From Posidonia oceanica (Eukaryota > Streptophyta > Magnoliopsida > Alismatales > Posidoniaceae), in the NCBI GenBank assembly GCA_037176725.1, contig JAZBRS010000060.1, positions 57,006,001-57,070,000 of the forward strand: DNA of 64,000 nt. Reading direction: 5' to 3'. The position numbers were made by a program, and so were the translations under genes. Numbering within the stretch: position 1 is the first letter of the stretch; every line of letters begins with the position of its first letter. Below the pieces are notes generated by a model, which worked only from the letters and a program-made list of their open reading frames with translations, was not told where the DNA came from and did no database searches. This document shows, piece by piece, positions 1 to 12,956 of the stretch.

Positions 1-894
1 TGTGCAAGGAAAAGTTTCTTTTACAGTATGTAGATTGTAACAAATGCAAGTTGAGTTTTTAAAAAGACATAGTTGACAAAGGAATGCATGGGTGTAGTTA
101 AGTCTCTTACCTAAGATGAAAATAGTCAAGGCATTAAGATTAACTTAGTATAGATACATACTATATCTCTTATTGAGCCATATTAACCTTCAGGGTGTAA
201 CATAAGGGTGCAAAGGGTTGGATAAGGTGTATCAATAGATTCTTAGATCATTTTTCTTCATTTTATCAGATCACAGCTTGATATGCCTGTAAGTAAGCTT
301 TTGTTTTCTTGACTCTTTGAATAAATTTGATTTCTTATCACTAAAAAATGAAAGAAACGTCTATTCCGATGTGAAATGAATATCAACAAAACTGAATATA
401 ATTAGAAATTGATATTTACATTAATATAGTTTTGGACTGTTTCGCTTGAACTGGGTTATTCTATTCTACCTCTCCTAGAGCAAAGAACTTAAGGAAGATA
501 CTTAATAATAAACCCAATAGGTTGATGCCACAGATTCCACACCCAAAAACCATAAACTATATCAACCATCCATCAACTATTAGATAATCATAGTTGATGA
601 TAACATTACTATTCCCATCCTTATTTCAAAATCTACATGAGACAGCTCTATACGGCTCCTATGTGGCCACAAATAAATGTAAGGAAGCACAACCTATCTA
701 TGTTGCTTCAACCAAAACTATGATGAAAGGTAGAATATACAGATAGCTATATAAGTATATTTAGATGTTGGATGTACTTAATAAAGAAAATTCCGATTAA
801 TTCTTCAATCATATTCTATCATTTTATCTGAATTTCACTACCAAAAACAATCCACAAGTACCTTTTGAACATAACAAAAATGTTAATGTGTTGT
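1..894. other. AT-rich DNA, no gene seen
   Basis: AT-rich sequence with no open frame or repeat I recognise. It is either upstream of PrimPol or inside one of its 5' introns, because the N-terminal exons were not found. Confidence 0.5.
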
Positions 895-2945
895 TAAGGT
901 GACTAGCCTCATCGCCTTGGGCGACACTCGTGAGGCAAAGGAGGGTCATCTTGGATTGTCTGGGTCGCCTGAGACCAGACCAGACCTGCATCTGATTGAA
1001 AGGGAAGTAGTTAGGCTAATGGGTCAGGTTTCTCTTCCTTCAGCGATAGAAACTGGACTTCTTCTCTTTCAATGACTCTTTTCTTCTCTTCTCTCCTCAA
1101 TGCATCTTCTCCTTGGTGCATCTCCTCCTTGGTGTTTTCCCTCCACGTATCTTCTCCTCTGCTGTCAACTGCTCCACACATCTCTTCCTACAGCATCTTC
1201 TTCTCCGACTGTTCATGACCATCTCATTCTCTTTTTTGGCAGTCCACACCAAGTCAGCAACACATCTCCTCCTCTGGTATTTTCTTTTATTTTCCTCCTC
1301 TTCACCTCCTTTTATTCTATTTTGTTTCTTGTCCTCTCTCCTCTCCTCTCCTCCAAAAAACCCATTCCTCCCATGGAAACACCACGAACTCTACCTGTTC
1401 CTGTCTCCCTGCTGAATCCAACTCCACCCACTCCTGTCTTCTCCATCTCCACCACTGATGCTACCTGTTGATCTCTCTAGCTACCACACTTCTCTTATTC
1501 TCATTCCTTGTCTTCTTCTTCTTCTTCATCTTCATCATCATCTTCTTCTTTTTCTTCTTCGTGGATTCTAGAATTAAAAAATAACAGAACATCCATGCTT
1601 TGCGAGAGGGTCATGAAGGGTGAATTTGTCGTGCCAATGGACATCATATTGATGGTGAATTCCAATTGAAGTCCAAGAAGAATTGAGAGCATTGTTTAGA
1701 AATTAAAGAATTGAAAAAGAGAACCATGACAAGGTACCTAGTAGGGATTCCTGGATTTGGTGCAAGACTGGGGGATGAAGGTGATTATGGAGATGAAGAA
1801 GGGTATCAAAATGATGATGATTCTGTTGTGGTTGATGCAAAAGGAAAGAAGGCGGTTTCTCAAAATAGTAAAAAATAAACAAAATGAAAGTGCAAATGAA
1901 TCTTTCTTGTAAAAAAAAAGCCAAGGATTCATGGTCCATTTGATAAATTTGTGATCAGGTCAGGCTGTGAGAGATCTGAAGAGAAACTTGAAAAATAAGC
2001 AAATTGCAATCTTTAAAGTCTACACCTAGAAAGATAGGTGGTTTTACTACTACAACATAGCATTCAATTGTGCATGAGATTAAGTCTTCCATGTAAAGTT
2101 GCAAGCTGTGTGAAATTTCAGTGCAGGTTTGAAGCCTCCAAGCTACATGAGTTGAGGGTTCCTCTTCTTAGGAATGAAATAGTATACACTTAGGATCTAT
2201 TGAAGAATCACAAGGTTGCTTGGAAGAAATATGGATAAAAGACAAGCCATTGGTTAATTTTTTGGTGAATTCTCCAAGCAGGACTATTTCTATTAAGCTT
2301 GTAGATGCTTCATCATATATCAAGACCAGGGATTTTTTTTGAATTACTTGATAAAACGGTTGTCACCATTGGGGAAGAAAATGTCGTTCAGGTCATTTCA
2401 TTTCAGACAACCATTCGAGTTATGTGTTAGCCAGTAGGTTAAATGTTTCATGTTTAGATATGTATTTGTTGGTTATTTGGTTTATTTATAACCCTAGAAG
2501 CATGAACACTTCGTTGGAGAAGCCATGTTGGTGTTGGACATCGACACTTGCTGGACACTTATTGGACACATGTCTGACACACCAAATGGTGTGTCCTTTT
2601 TTTTATTTTTTATGTTTTGGCTGCAGGAGACATTCAGGACACTTCCTGGACACTTCTTGGACACTTCTAATCCATTCTTAGGTACACAAGGGTCTTCTTG
2701 GGCTCTTTGTGGACACTTCTAATGATATTGAGGAGGTGCCTTGATTCATTTGAAACATTTTCTTGTTCATTATATGTTCTTTATTAGTTTTTTTGCATTA
2801 ATGTCAATTTATGATGCAATTTTTATAATATATTCTTGATTATTTAAAATATATTGCCATGTCCCTCTGCATGTCCATGTCCTATTTCTTTAGGATTTGT
2901 TGTTTTTATGTGTCCATGTAGTATCGTGTCTCATGGCTTCCTAAC
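895..2945. other. noncoding, CT-rich tract and GGACAC-type short repeats
   Basis: At 1020-1560 a CT-rich stretch gives low-complexity reading frames that I do not treat as genes, ending in a tct/tca trinucleotide run (1510-1560). At 2527-2716 the short word GGACACTT and relatives recur about seven times, which looks like an old dispersed repeat. No gene is supported. Confidence 0.4.
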
Positions 2946-4442
2946 ACACATAGGGTGCGTCCTCGGGACTGTTGCACTCGACCAACGAGAGGACTTTTTC
3001 ACTTCCTGTACAATTTCCTGAGACCTCATGTCTATTCATCTAGCTCTCGACGCTCATGAGGTATCACTCGTCCTTGGTCTGTCGGTCATACTGTTCAACC
3101 CTCTTGGTCCCGAACTCACTCTTAGTCTTTTGGTCCATTGATCCTCATCTAAGGACTTTTGGTGCTCTAAAACCACGAAACCTCATCCTCGGACTCGCAC
3201 CTAACCTTCCAGAGGTATCAACCGTATTTGGTCCGTTAGTACGCTCCTACGGTCCTCTTAGTTCATCGAAAATTACAGCAAAACCACACGAATTTCATCC
3301 TAAGCAACTGACTCTCGACCATCCAGGGGTATCAATCGTCCTTAGTTTGCCGGTCAGAAGTTTCGACCTCTCGGTCCTTCAAAATCTTGGAAAATCTTTT
3401 TCCAAATCTTTTGCAAAACTCATGCATTTCTTTTCAAATCCTTTTTGGAAAACCATTTGAAAACTATTTCAAAAACCAATTCAAAATACTGCCAAACACC
3501 TCAAAACCCAACCGTAGTCCACTGCAAAGAAACTAGGGCATATCTCGCTTGAAACCAACACCCAAACACTACGAAATCCCCACACATCACAATAGAAATA
3601 TAAACCATAACAAAACTCAGAATAATTCATCGTAAAACTACATAAAGCATATTATAAATAACTTGACAAACTATAAAATACCAAATCCACATATAAGGGT
3701 TTTTCCTTTGAAAAATCCACCAAACGTAGTCTTTGGCTGGCACCAGCCGGATTCCCAATATGGAATCCCAAAAGCACCGGATTCTCACATGGAATCCCAA
3801 AGCATAACTACAACAACCATGTACAAAATTAAATAAATGAAGGAATCTCGGAATAGGATGTGTATCTTTCACCGAAGTTCGATGCACAAGCCCATACAAC
3901 ACAACAAGTCCACCCTTAACAGTGATCACTCGCGACGGCGGCACTCGAGGGCAGCAGCTCAGCGACGATGTTGGCTGCAATACGTGGCTCACGATGGTCA
4001 GCAACTCATGCAACCACAGTAGCAGCTCACCCTCTCTCTCCCTCTCAAGATCTTTCTCTCAAACTCTTCCTCAATCTCTTGGCTTTGAATGCCCGACGCT
4101 ACCCTTTTGTTTTCCTTTAATAAGATCCTCGTGTGTGATACTGTTCATGAACAGTGACGTCACAGAGTGGTTGTTCAAATATAGTACTATCACGGGATGG
4201 TATTGTAGCACAACTGTGTTTGTTTACCTTATGTTCCATGCACTCACGAGACACAACACGCCAAAAGATAATCAAACATCAATCCACTCAATTGAACTTA
4301 CAACTCGATCATAAAAATACAACCGAGTGAGAATCAAATCTCAAAACAAAATTTACAACTTACAGTGCTCTAGACTACTAAAACACACCTAGAACCCACG
4401 CTTGATACCCATGCGTCTCCCATAAAATCCTCAGGTGTTATA
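2946..4442 (-). repeat. probable old gypsy-type LTR remnant
   Basis: Read on the minus strand, the segment begins near 4442 with TATAACACCTGAGGATTTTA, close to the TGTAACA start common in plant chromovirus LTRs. It includes a TGACGTCA-like box beside a perfect 16-base palindrome (4140-4155). The other end is not resolved (somewhere in 2.9-3.6 kb), and no internal region or TSD was found. A decayed solo LTR is the simplest reading. Confidence 0.35.
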
Positions 4443-5467
4443 GGAGGTAAGTTCAAAGCTTCTGAGCAAGGATTTCCATCTCTCAATCTTCAATGATGCT
4501 TATTGACTTCAATGAGAATCATCCTATCTTTTCCTTAAAAAAAAAAAATCTTCCTTCTCTCAATTTGTTTCCTACCACTCGAGACAAACATGACGTGTCA
4601 TCTGGATATTGTAGATGCATGAGACAAACTTCTTTCCTTCCAATCTGCCATCCTTCAAATCATCCTCTTTCCTGAGCTCTACCACACAAACAAGACAAAA
4701 CATTAATGGTAAGTTTAAGAAGAAGAGGTAGCAGGGGATCTCCTTGCCTTGAACCCTTCCCATAGTGGAAAAAACCCGTTCATTTTGCCACCAACCAGCA
4801 CTGAACCCATCCCTATCTCTACCACATTTCTCATCGAATTTATCCATTCCGAAGGAAAATCACAACACTGAAGGCACTACTGCAAAAATTTCCTGTTGAT
4901 ATTGTTAAATGCGTCCTAAAAATCTAACTTGCACAACAATCCTTCCTTCCCATGTAAATGGTAGTCATGTATACATTCTTGTTCAATCAAGAAACTATTA
5001 GCGAAAGCTCTCTCCCGTTTCAATAGTTGACTGAGTGTCATTAAGCAGAGATACCAGCGTCTTCAACCTATTTTTTAAAGATCTTTGAAATGATCTTCAT
5101 AGTACAATTCTTAAATCCTATGGGATGAAAATCACCAATATTCTTCTCTGCACGAGGGACCTTAGATGCAACAGAAACAAAGATCCAAAGTTAGAATGGA
5201 TATGAATTGAAAGATTTGACGATACTGAAAAGACCAGACTAAGGGTCCGTTTGGAAAAGAAGCTTTCAGGACTCCAGCTTTTGGGTTTCATGATTTTCTA
5301 GGTGAATATAAAATTGGATATTAATTTTGAAAAGGCATACTTGCTTATATTCTCTCTCATTTCAAGAGATCCAGGTCTACTTTGCTGAGCTGTTTCTTCT
5401 TGTAATTTCTTTGCTGTTAAATTTAATCATTCTTATTGCTCTTCTACTTCTTAATTTTGATGAATAG
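4443..5467. other. noncoding before exon 1
   Basis: No open frame of interest. A gggtccgtttgga word at about 5244 resembles the end of common plant MITEs, but no matching second end was found. The 100 bases before exon 1 are T-rich, as expected of an intron 3' end. Confidence 0.4.
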
Positions 5468-5642
5468 GGTTTTCCTTGCCATCTTTATTTTGATCTGGAA
5501 TTTGACAAGGGAAGCAACCATATCAAGGATGTAGATGAAATGGTTGATATCTTATTGTCTGTGACTTTAGATGCTTTAAATGACAAATATTCTATCAAAG
5601 GAAAACATGAATGGGTTATAGAGCTTGATTCATCTACTGAAG
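5468..5642 (+). CDS. PRIMPOL: PrimPol exon 1 (first visible), motif I
   Basis: The exon follows a tag acceptor (5465-5467) and ends before a strong gtatgt donor. It encodes 58 residues plus one base. HLYFDLEFD contains the DxE metal-binding pair of AEP motif I (Asp codon 5492-5494, Glu codon 5498-5500). The end reads IELDSSTE, matching the LDSST block of animal PrimPol just before the SRH motif. It begins in phase 0 at a glycine, so at least one upstream coding exon must exist. The ATG at 5540 is an internal methionine and not the gene start. Confidence 0.9.
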
Positions 5643-6932
5643 GTATGTTTCCTTGTACTTGCATATATCTATGGAATCATTACAAGCACAGTTTTAAGAT
5701 TATTCTACGGTATAGCAAAATTTAACTTTGTGCTTATCTGTTTTCGAATGACTGTAGTTCAGAATGACCTTGAGAGTTTGCACATTTTCTCTATTGGAGT
5801 TACCCTACACGACATTTGTAATACATCCTTCAAGGATGTGCATTTTTATTATATACTAGGTTTTAATAATAAAATCTGGCCAATACCCCACCTTTATTAG
5901 AGCAAAGCAACCCAAAAGAAAATGACACTTTGAATGCCTGGAGTATAGAAGTTTGCAGACTCCCTGTATGTAAAATCTTCTGATCAGGCCTCGTTTTCCA
6001 ATCCTCTACTCTTCTAATTTGTGTCATTGTTGTGCATTACATTGGCCTGACCTTTGCTGATCAAACTATATGCTGCTCTATCATTGTCACGCTAAAGTAA
6101 ATCATTATCCATTTCTCACAGATTGCTTAATGGCATAACGTAATTGCCATGCTTAATTCGTCACCAATTAGTATAGCTGTTGCGGTAGATTTTGGGTCCA
6201 TATGCCCTCCAATCCCATTAATGGTATCATCACCTAAATGATGGTTGAATGTGTGAATATGAATCCCATGATAAAAATCTAAAGCTGGCGATAGGTGTTT
6301 TAATTGTTTCCTGTTGAGCTTCTTTCAACCATGTAGGGGTTCCACTGAATGCAAAATGTGGTCGTGATCCCCACCATTGGTTTGTATTACAACATTATAA
6401 CTAGCAATTTTCCTTTTATAAAGTGAATAAAATTTAGATGAAACTGAGAGAATACAGTTTTACAAAAAGAAAATTACACCATAATTTCAAGGTGAAGTAC
6501 TTGCTGGTTGATTTTGATCCCCATAATCAACATTGAGGGGTTGATCGTCTAGGGGCTTCTTGTCCTATTGGGGCTTTTCTTGTTATGGCTGTGCCAGGAC
6601 TAGTAGAACAAGGTGGGGTTGATTGTGAAGTATAGTGTTATGATTTTCAGTTAATATCTCTTACCTGCTCTTCCTTCTGTTCCTTCTTCCCCTTTTCGTA
6701 GGATAGATTGCATTTCTCATCCTTCTCTGAATGACTTCTTTTTGCGATAAAGCAGGGATTCATCACATTTTCACATCAATAGAAGAATGTCTGTGGTGAA
6801 ATACTATATGAAAGCCTTGTTGGCATCACTTTATTGTAGATAGCAGTATTTTTTTCCCACAAGTTCTTTGGCATACTAATAGTTTAACAGTTGGCTGATT
6901 TATTTCTTAGAAATATTTCTGCTTTTCTGTAG
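5643..6932 (+). other. PrimPol intron 1
   Basis: GT-AG intron of 1290 bases, AT-rich, with no recognisable transposon. It may be close to the ancestral intron size. Confidence 0.8.
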
Positions 6933-7015
6933 AGAAATTTTCACGCCACTTGATCATCCGCATACCAGGCACTGCCTTTAAGGATAACTCACATGTTGGG
7001 GCATTTGTTTCTGAG
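6933..7015 (+). CDS. PRIMPOL: PrimPol exon 2, motif II
   Basis: An 83-base exon between a ttctgtag acceptor and a gtatgtg donor. The split Glu codon (G from exon 1, AG here) restores the frame and gives EKFSRHLIIRI followed by GTAFKDNSHVGAFVSE. Ser (6941-6943) and His (6947-6949) form AEP motif II (SxH), which contacts the incoming nucleotide in family structures. The block FKDN-HVG is also shared with animal PrimPol. It is too short to be an obvious open frame on its own and was found by continuing the protein from exon 1. Confidence 0.9.
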
Positions 7016-7431
7016 GTATGTGACTTGGAAGCTTTATATTTGTTGCTTAATCATTGTTAGGCTTTCTGCCTACAAACTTTCTGAATTTTTCTTTATTATC
7101 TTTAACTACTCAAGATGTATGGATTTTTAATAGTTAGTATTAGCTTTAATATCCTACTAGCAATTCTTCTTCCCTAGCTTTAGTGCCAAATGATATTCAA
7201 ATTTTACAAGATTACACAAAAAAATCGGTTCTTAAGCTGGTGCAAATTCAAAAGTGGTATGGGAGCACAAAACATATGTGAGCTAGTTTTGTATATTTTG
7301 AGTAGAACTCTTTCATGACCTGTAGGACACAATTTACAATTTTTCATGTGCTGCTGACACATGTTGATATGGACACACATATATAGACATGTCAACATGT
7401 ACCGATTCCATGCCTTTGAGGTTGCGATTTT

Positions 7432-8299
7432 TAGGTTGTGTGGGATTTGAGATTTAGGAGGGCTCTCATAGATGGGGAAGCTTTGGAGTTTGTTTCCTTA
7501 CTTTCTCTGCTTGAAAATATGGGCTCAAATGTTTTATTTACTAATTCTGATTCCACAACTTGGTTGTGGGTCAAGGATAGGGACTTTTTAGTTGTGTCGC
7601 TCTTCTCAATCATGAGTAGTGGAGGTACTTATGTGGGCTGTCATTAGTTGATCAGGAACAATTGTGTCCTCTTGAAGGTTAGTGTTTTGCTTAGTTGATC
7701 TTTCATGGAGGTATTTTGACTGTGGTAGCATTATAGAGGCGTGGTTTCCACCTTGCTAGTAGATGTGCTCTATGTGGTACAGTGATTGAGGATTTTTGTC
7801 ACTTTTTATGGACTTGTGGGACAGTTTGTGGTGGTGGTGGTGGTGGTGGTGGTAGTGTTCCCTACTTGGGAGAGTGACTTTCAACATGTTTAGTGGTGGT
7901 TTAACGGAGACTTTTTGAGAGTTGTGGAGTCAGGATGGAAGGTGGACGGGGAGGTGGAGGAAGGTATGGACTACCCTTCATCATATGGTGTGGTGGACTT
8001 GATGGATTGAGTGGAACCATCAAATCTTTTGGGGAAAGAGTTTGACTTTGCAAGATCTCTGCGACAGAGTGATTTCCTCCTCCTTAGAATGGTGCCCAGC
8101 TATGTGTGTGTGTGTGATGTGTTTGACATCTTCATTTGTGATTGGCTATTGGGACTCTTGCTTATTTAGCTTGTGTGTTGTGCGCTTCTACTTGTTATTT
8201 TGTTGCTTGGCTTATCTACTTAATGAGCCGTTTCCTCTTTTGTAGTTTACTTCAAAATGATTTTCAATAAAGTTTTCTTGATTACCGCTCAAAAAAGAC
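7432..8299 (+). mobile_element. L1-type LINE 3' fragment in intron 2
   Basis: The translation VVWDLRFRRALIDGEALEFV matches the region after the reverse transcriptase in plant L1 ORF2. It is followed by many stops, and the end encodes FNKVFLITAQK before an A-rich tail (8287-8294), as in plant L1 3' ends. A related segment near 44.4 kb shares the VWD-FRR-L-DDE pattern. A GGT microsatellite lies inside (7829-7855). It is 5'-truncated, decayed and in the sense direction of PrimPol. Confidence 0.7.
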
Positions 8300-9695
8300 A
8301 ATATTGAGATAAATTACTGTTCGAATAAAAACACCCTTTTAGTCAAATACATCCAAAATCTCAGCGGTAAAAAAGAGAAATATGGAGTACAAAACCATTG
8401 GAGGCAGCTGTTCTGTACCATGTTTCTTTGTCTGATCTATTTCACATAAAATATAAGTTTTGAAAAGTTAATGGCAGAAAGTGAAGTCCAACAAAAAGTT
8501 AAATATGACTTGAGATGAATAAAAAGTAACCTGCCAACGTCTGAACCAAGTTCTAGAGTAATACAAATTTTCTATGTTTTTCTTATGTTATAGCTATTTC
8601 AAACTTTTTTTATATAATAACTCTTTCAATGTTTATAAGGTAAACCTTCTAGTGCTTCTACTTAGATTTGTTAGAAATGAAATCGTGACTTTTTTTATTT
8701 AATGTTAACTTTTTATTTTTGGATTTCTATATGTCTATAAATAGTTGTCCTCTTATTTGTATTTTTTTTGGTTTCCTATATTCAACACCTGGTGTCTGTG
8801 TCGAACCTCGAGTCTCGTGTGTCCATGCCTAGAAATCATAGCAGTTTGTGAATTGATTAACATCAACTAAACCCTATCATAGATATTATAGGTGGTTTTT
8901 AAACATACTCCTTGATAATTTAATTGCAAGAATTCATATTCTGTGTCCCAGAGTATGTTATTTTCTTATGGCTTTTGGTTAACACTTTATTCCATGAAAC
9001 TATGTAATTTGTAACCTGTACGTTATTTGTAAATGCTACGTATTAAAAAAGGGAAAACGGCCTCCACACAGATTGAGTCTCTAACGTTTTTGAAAAAAAT
9101 GGGAGTTTAAACAGGGGTTTAATGAAAAATGGTCAAAAAAAAAAAAAAAATAAATAAAAAATAAAAAATAAATGTTACATGCATATAACCAACAACACTA
9201 AACAAGTTACCTCAATGTGGAACTATTATTTAAACACAAGTAATCTAGTTCAAAAAACATAACTTGAATATGTGCAATTATCATTCAACCACGTGTGTGT
9301 AATTATCATTTAACCAGGATAATTCAAAAACATAAATTAAATAACTAAATAAGTGACAAGCATAAGTAAACAAATAAGTACCTAGATTATCAAATTATGT
9401 CAATGACAAGAAGTCATTAACATTATATTAAAAACAGCCGTTTTTACTCAAAAAACGGCGTCATGTAAAAAATGTTTAAATGAAGTTTAAATGGCCGTTT
9501 TTTCCATTTTTTGGAACAATGTGTACATGTATTGAGGCATTCTATGTTAAAACATTAGGAGATAATTATGTATCATATTTCATCTCTTTGTTCCGTCAAA
9601 TACCTTGGTCTTCTTTATATAGTGAGCTTTATGGTGCCTTCCTACGGTGCTGTTATTTATCATGCTATGTGTTATGCTGTTGGTTGGTTTACCAG
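8300..9695 (+). other. rest of intron 2, with a possible inverted-repeat element
   Basis: AT-rich intron DNA. GGGAAAACGGCC at about 9051 and GGCCGTTTTTTCC at about 9493 are near inverted copies, and further AAAACGGC/GCCGTTTTT words lie at 9434-9465. A short MITE between 9051 and 9505 is possible, but no clear TSD was found. There is a poly-A run at 9133-9150. Confidence 0.35.
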
Positions 9696-9908
9696 ATTTG
9701 CTCGAGGATTGTGGATTTTCGTGAAGGTGATCCTCAGATTGAGAAGCTCTACATTAGAAAAAAATCAAGCACTCCTGATTCTCTATGCCAGCTTTTCTTA
9801 GATACTGCTGTCTATACTAGGAATCGTTGTTTCCGTTTGGCTTATTCTTCAAAAGCTGGGAAGAATTCATTCCTTCTGCCAACTGGACGTTTCAATTGTA
9901 AGAACATG
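9696..9908 (+). CDS. PRIMPOL: PrimPol exon 3, motif III
   Basis: A 71-codon exon in phase 0, between a tttaccag acceptor and a gtaagt donor. It starts ICSRIVDF and contains FLDTAVYTRNRCFRLAYSSK. The Asp at 9801-9803 corresponds to the third catalytic carboxylate (motif III), and VYTRNR-FRL-SSK is one of the most recognisable PrimPol blocks. The open frame runs upstream to an ATG at 9480, but that part reads as intron. Confidence 0.92.
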
Positions 9909-10897
9909 GTAAGTTATTTTTCCATGACATGTAGTTTTGTTTTGCTGTGTTGCTCACAAATCTAGAATCTTTTTATGACCAGGGAAAGGTGTTTTTCTGT
10001 TTGATAATGCTGGTTTGCCACAGTTTGTAGAAAATCCACTTTCAGATCATATACATTCCCGTGGATAATGCTTAACAATTTTGTTAACAAGGATGTATAA
10101 CAGCCTTAGGCATAATCTATATCATAATTCATGAGGTGAACCTTGTAGTATGGGGCTCTGGAATTTCCATTTTTTAATGTAGGATTGGAGCTTTGGACTT
10201 TGGCCATCTATCTTTTTCATCTGACCATCAAGGTAATTCACATTTGTAAGGCTACACTAGGAACACACTAAAATTTAACTGCAAGCATCTCTTTGGCATT
10301 GTTTAAGCTAGCAGAAAGAGTTATCTGCTTGGCCAGATTTGGTCGTGGCTTGCTGCTGCACGGCTTCAAATCTTGTTTAATTATCTGGGACTTGGACAAC
10401 TTCTGGCCTGACTGTTACTTTTTTTTGTTTGGGATTTTGACATGGTGTTGACATTTTTAATATGAAATAAAAATCACCTCATATATTATTATTATTATTA
10501 TTACTATTACTAATACTACTTATTGTTATCATCTATTATATTAAATGAATACACCATCCCATGGACCGGACTTTAACGAAAGTCCCAAAATACCCTTTTT
10601 CCTTTTTATTTAAGTCAAGAATTAAGGATAATTAAGTATGTTGCTTTTAAAATTTCGCTTCCAAAATTTACTCTGTATTAAACATTCAAAAAGTTCAAGA
10701 AGGTAATCATGACCTCCTATAACATCCAACATGTTTCTATAATAAGAAATCCTATGATCGTTCATTGATGATTATCAATCACAATAAAAACACAAGAAGA
10801 GTAAAATAGTAAATTTCTATATTTTTTGAATTTTGATTACCATAATCAATCGTAACTAGATTATGTAATTTCTCAACTACAATCCTTGATTAGTTAT
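9909..10897 (+). other. intron 3, left of copia A
   Basis: Intron sequence with an ATT microsatellite (10481-10503). No gene or other repeat seen. Confidence 0.5.
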
Positions 10898-11042
10898 TGT
10901 GAATATAGAAAATCTATGTCTCTCATTAACACATGGATTACACATATATATAGATGAGTAGTGGATACCTTAACATAAACGGATATCCATTTACCCAACT
11001 AGTCTAATAACAAAGAAGACTCTAATATAGATAATACTAACA
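10898..11042 (-). repeat. copia A 3' LTR
   Basis: 145 bases, TGTGAA...TAACA on the plus strand, near-identical to 15580-15726. The PPT follows directly at 11043. It contains ACGGATATCCAT, a word also found in the LTR of copia D. Confidence 0.9.
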
Positions 11043-11049
11043 CTCCCCC

Positions 11050-11610
11050 TCAAGCTGGAGCATATATATCAATTATGCCCAATTTGGTACAAAGATCCCC
11101 AAATACTCCAACACTAAGGCCCTTAGTGAATATATCTGCAAGTTGCTCCGAGGACTGTATGTAGGGTGTACAGATTACTTCCTTCATCACCATGTCACGA
11201 ATAAAGTGGCAGTCTACCTCAATGTGTTTTGTCCGCTCATGAAAAATAGGATTGTTGGCTATAAAGATCGCAGCTTGGTTGTCACAATGCATGGCCATAG
11301 GAGTCTGAATGACAAAACTAAGCTCGCACAGAAGGGATCGCAGCCATATCATCTCACAAGCAGTTTGAGCCATAGAACGATACTCTGCCTCAGCACTAGA
11401 CCCGGATACCACATTCTGTTTCTTGCTACGCCATGTAACCAAGTTGCTCCCAACATATGTGCAAAAACCGGACGTAGACTTCCTATCACCTCTATCACTT
11501 GCATTGCCTGAATCAGAGTAAGTCTTAATCTGTAAATGATCAAACTTCCTGTAAATTAAGCCTTTCCTTGGTGCACCATTGGCATAGGCAAGTACATAAA
11601 GTGCTTCTTG
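11050..11610 (-). pseudogene. copia A RNase H (end of polyprotein)
   Basis: WRSKKQNVVSGSSAEAEYRS, MHCDNQAAIFIANNP and RTKHIEVDCHFIRDMV are diagnostic of copia RNase H. The natural stop is at 11050-11052, just before the PPT. This last 130-residue part is the best preserved piece of copia A. Confidence 0.9.
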
Positions 11611-12917
11611 CTAATGGACTACTTTGGGCTCATGCATAAATTGACTGAGAAGGCTGACCGCATAAGTTATATCTGGTCTCGTGACTGTCAAATAAATTAG
11701 CTTCCTAATCAGACGTCTGTACTGTTCCGGGTCTTCTAGAAGCTTCGAGGAACTATCCCAGAAGGGTGGACTAGGCTCTATGGGCGTACTCTCAGGTTTA
11801 CACCTTAAGAGACCTGTCTCCTGTAACAAGTCAAGTGTATATTTCCTCTGTGACATAGACATCCTCCCCCTAGAGTAAGCAAACTCAATACCTAGAAAAT
11901 ACTTAGGTCTGCCCATATCCTTGGTAACAAAGTGTCTCCTCAGGTACTCTTTGGTGTCAGATATGGCTGCAGCATCACTCCCTGTCAACAAAATATCATC
12001 CATATATACTGTGAAAACCACGCAGCCACCGTTCGTCTTCCTGTAGAAGACCAAATGGTCCACAACGCATCTATGAAAACCACCATCTGTCAGTACTTTG
12101 CTGAACTTTGTAAATTATGCTCGTGGACTTTGTTTGAGCCTGTAGATGGCCTTCTTAAGCATACACACTCTATTCTCCCCTTGAGTAACATACTTCGGTG
12201 GTTACTCCATAAGCACCAGTTCTGTCAAATCGCCATATAGAAAGGCATTCTTGATGTCCAACTGAAACAACTCCTATGACTGATTAATGGCTACAGACAA
12301 AAGTACTCTGATAGAGTTGCGATGGGCTACAAGTGAGAAGGTCTCAGCATAATCAACCCCATATGTTGTGAAAAACTGTGAGCCATTAGACGAGCCTTGT
12401 AGCGATCCACTGAGCCATCTAGTTTGTACTTCACAGTGAATACCCACCTGCAAGTGACTATGCTTGTTCCTACAGGATAGGTCACAAGTTCCAACGTACC
12501 ACGTGATTGCAATACTTCCATTTCATCATCCATAGTAGCTTTCCAATGTGGTATTTGAATTGCTTTCTGGTAGTTCCTGGGTATAGACTTAGAAGAAATA
12601 GACAAGGCAAAATTGCGAAAGGCGGGGTGAAGTTTATCATAGGACACAAAGCTGGAAATAGGATGTGCAGTGGAGGATCTTTTACCCTTTCGCAGTGTAA
12701 TAGGTATGTCTAGCTCGGATGTGGTGGAGTCTGGGATGGTTGGATCTGCAGTCGTGGTGGAGGATGGTTCAGCCGGAGGGAGCATAGGTGGATGCTGACG
12801 GCTACGATAAACCTGCAATGGACGATGTTGATGTCTATCGTCTGAGTGGTCATTCGTATAGATGTCTAAAGGTACAAGGGTAGGCAAGGGGATACATTCT
12901 GTCTCATCCTGACTCAA
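11611..12917 (-). pseudogene. copia A reverse transcriptase (broken)
   Basis: The RVT_2 start is visible as ATMDDEMEVLQSRGTLELV and GTSIVTCRWVFTVKYKLDGS. The catalytic pair lies in VYMDDILLTGSD at about 11990-12030, giving YMDD in place of the usual YVDD. KDMGRPKYFLGIEFAYS and LIYLTVTRPDITYAV follow. Stops and frame changes separate these blocks. Confidence 0.88.
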
Positions 12918-12956
12918 CTCAAAGTACGTCTGAGACTCAAAAGAGGTGACATCAGC

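Noticed and set aside
1100..1471. Leucine/serine-rich open frames near 1.1-1.5 kb
   Set aside because: CT-rich low-complexity DNA with two overlapping frames and no motif.
3627..4013. 128-residue minus-strand frame
   Set aside because: Lies in the presumed LTR remnant and shows no domain or splice context.
9480..9695. Upstream extension of the exon 3 open frame to ATG 9480
   Set aside because: Low-complexity, T-rich intron sequence before a good acceptor, and no PrimPol similarity.
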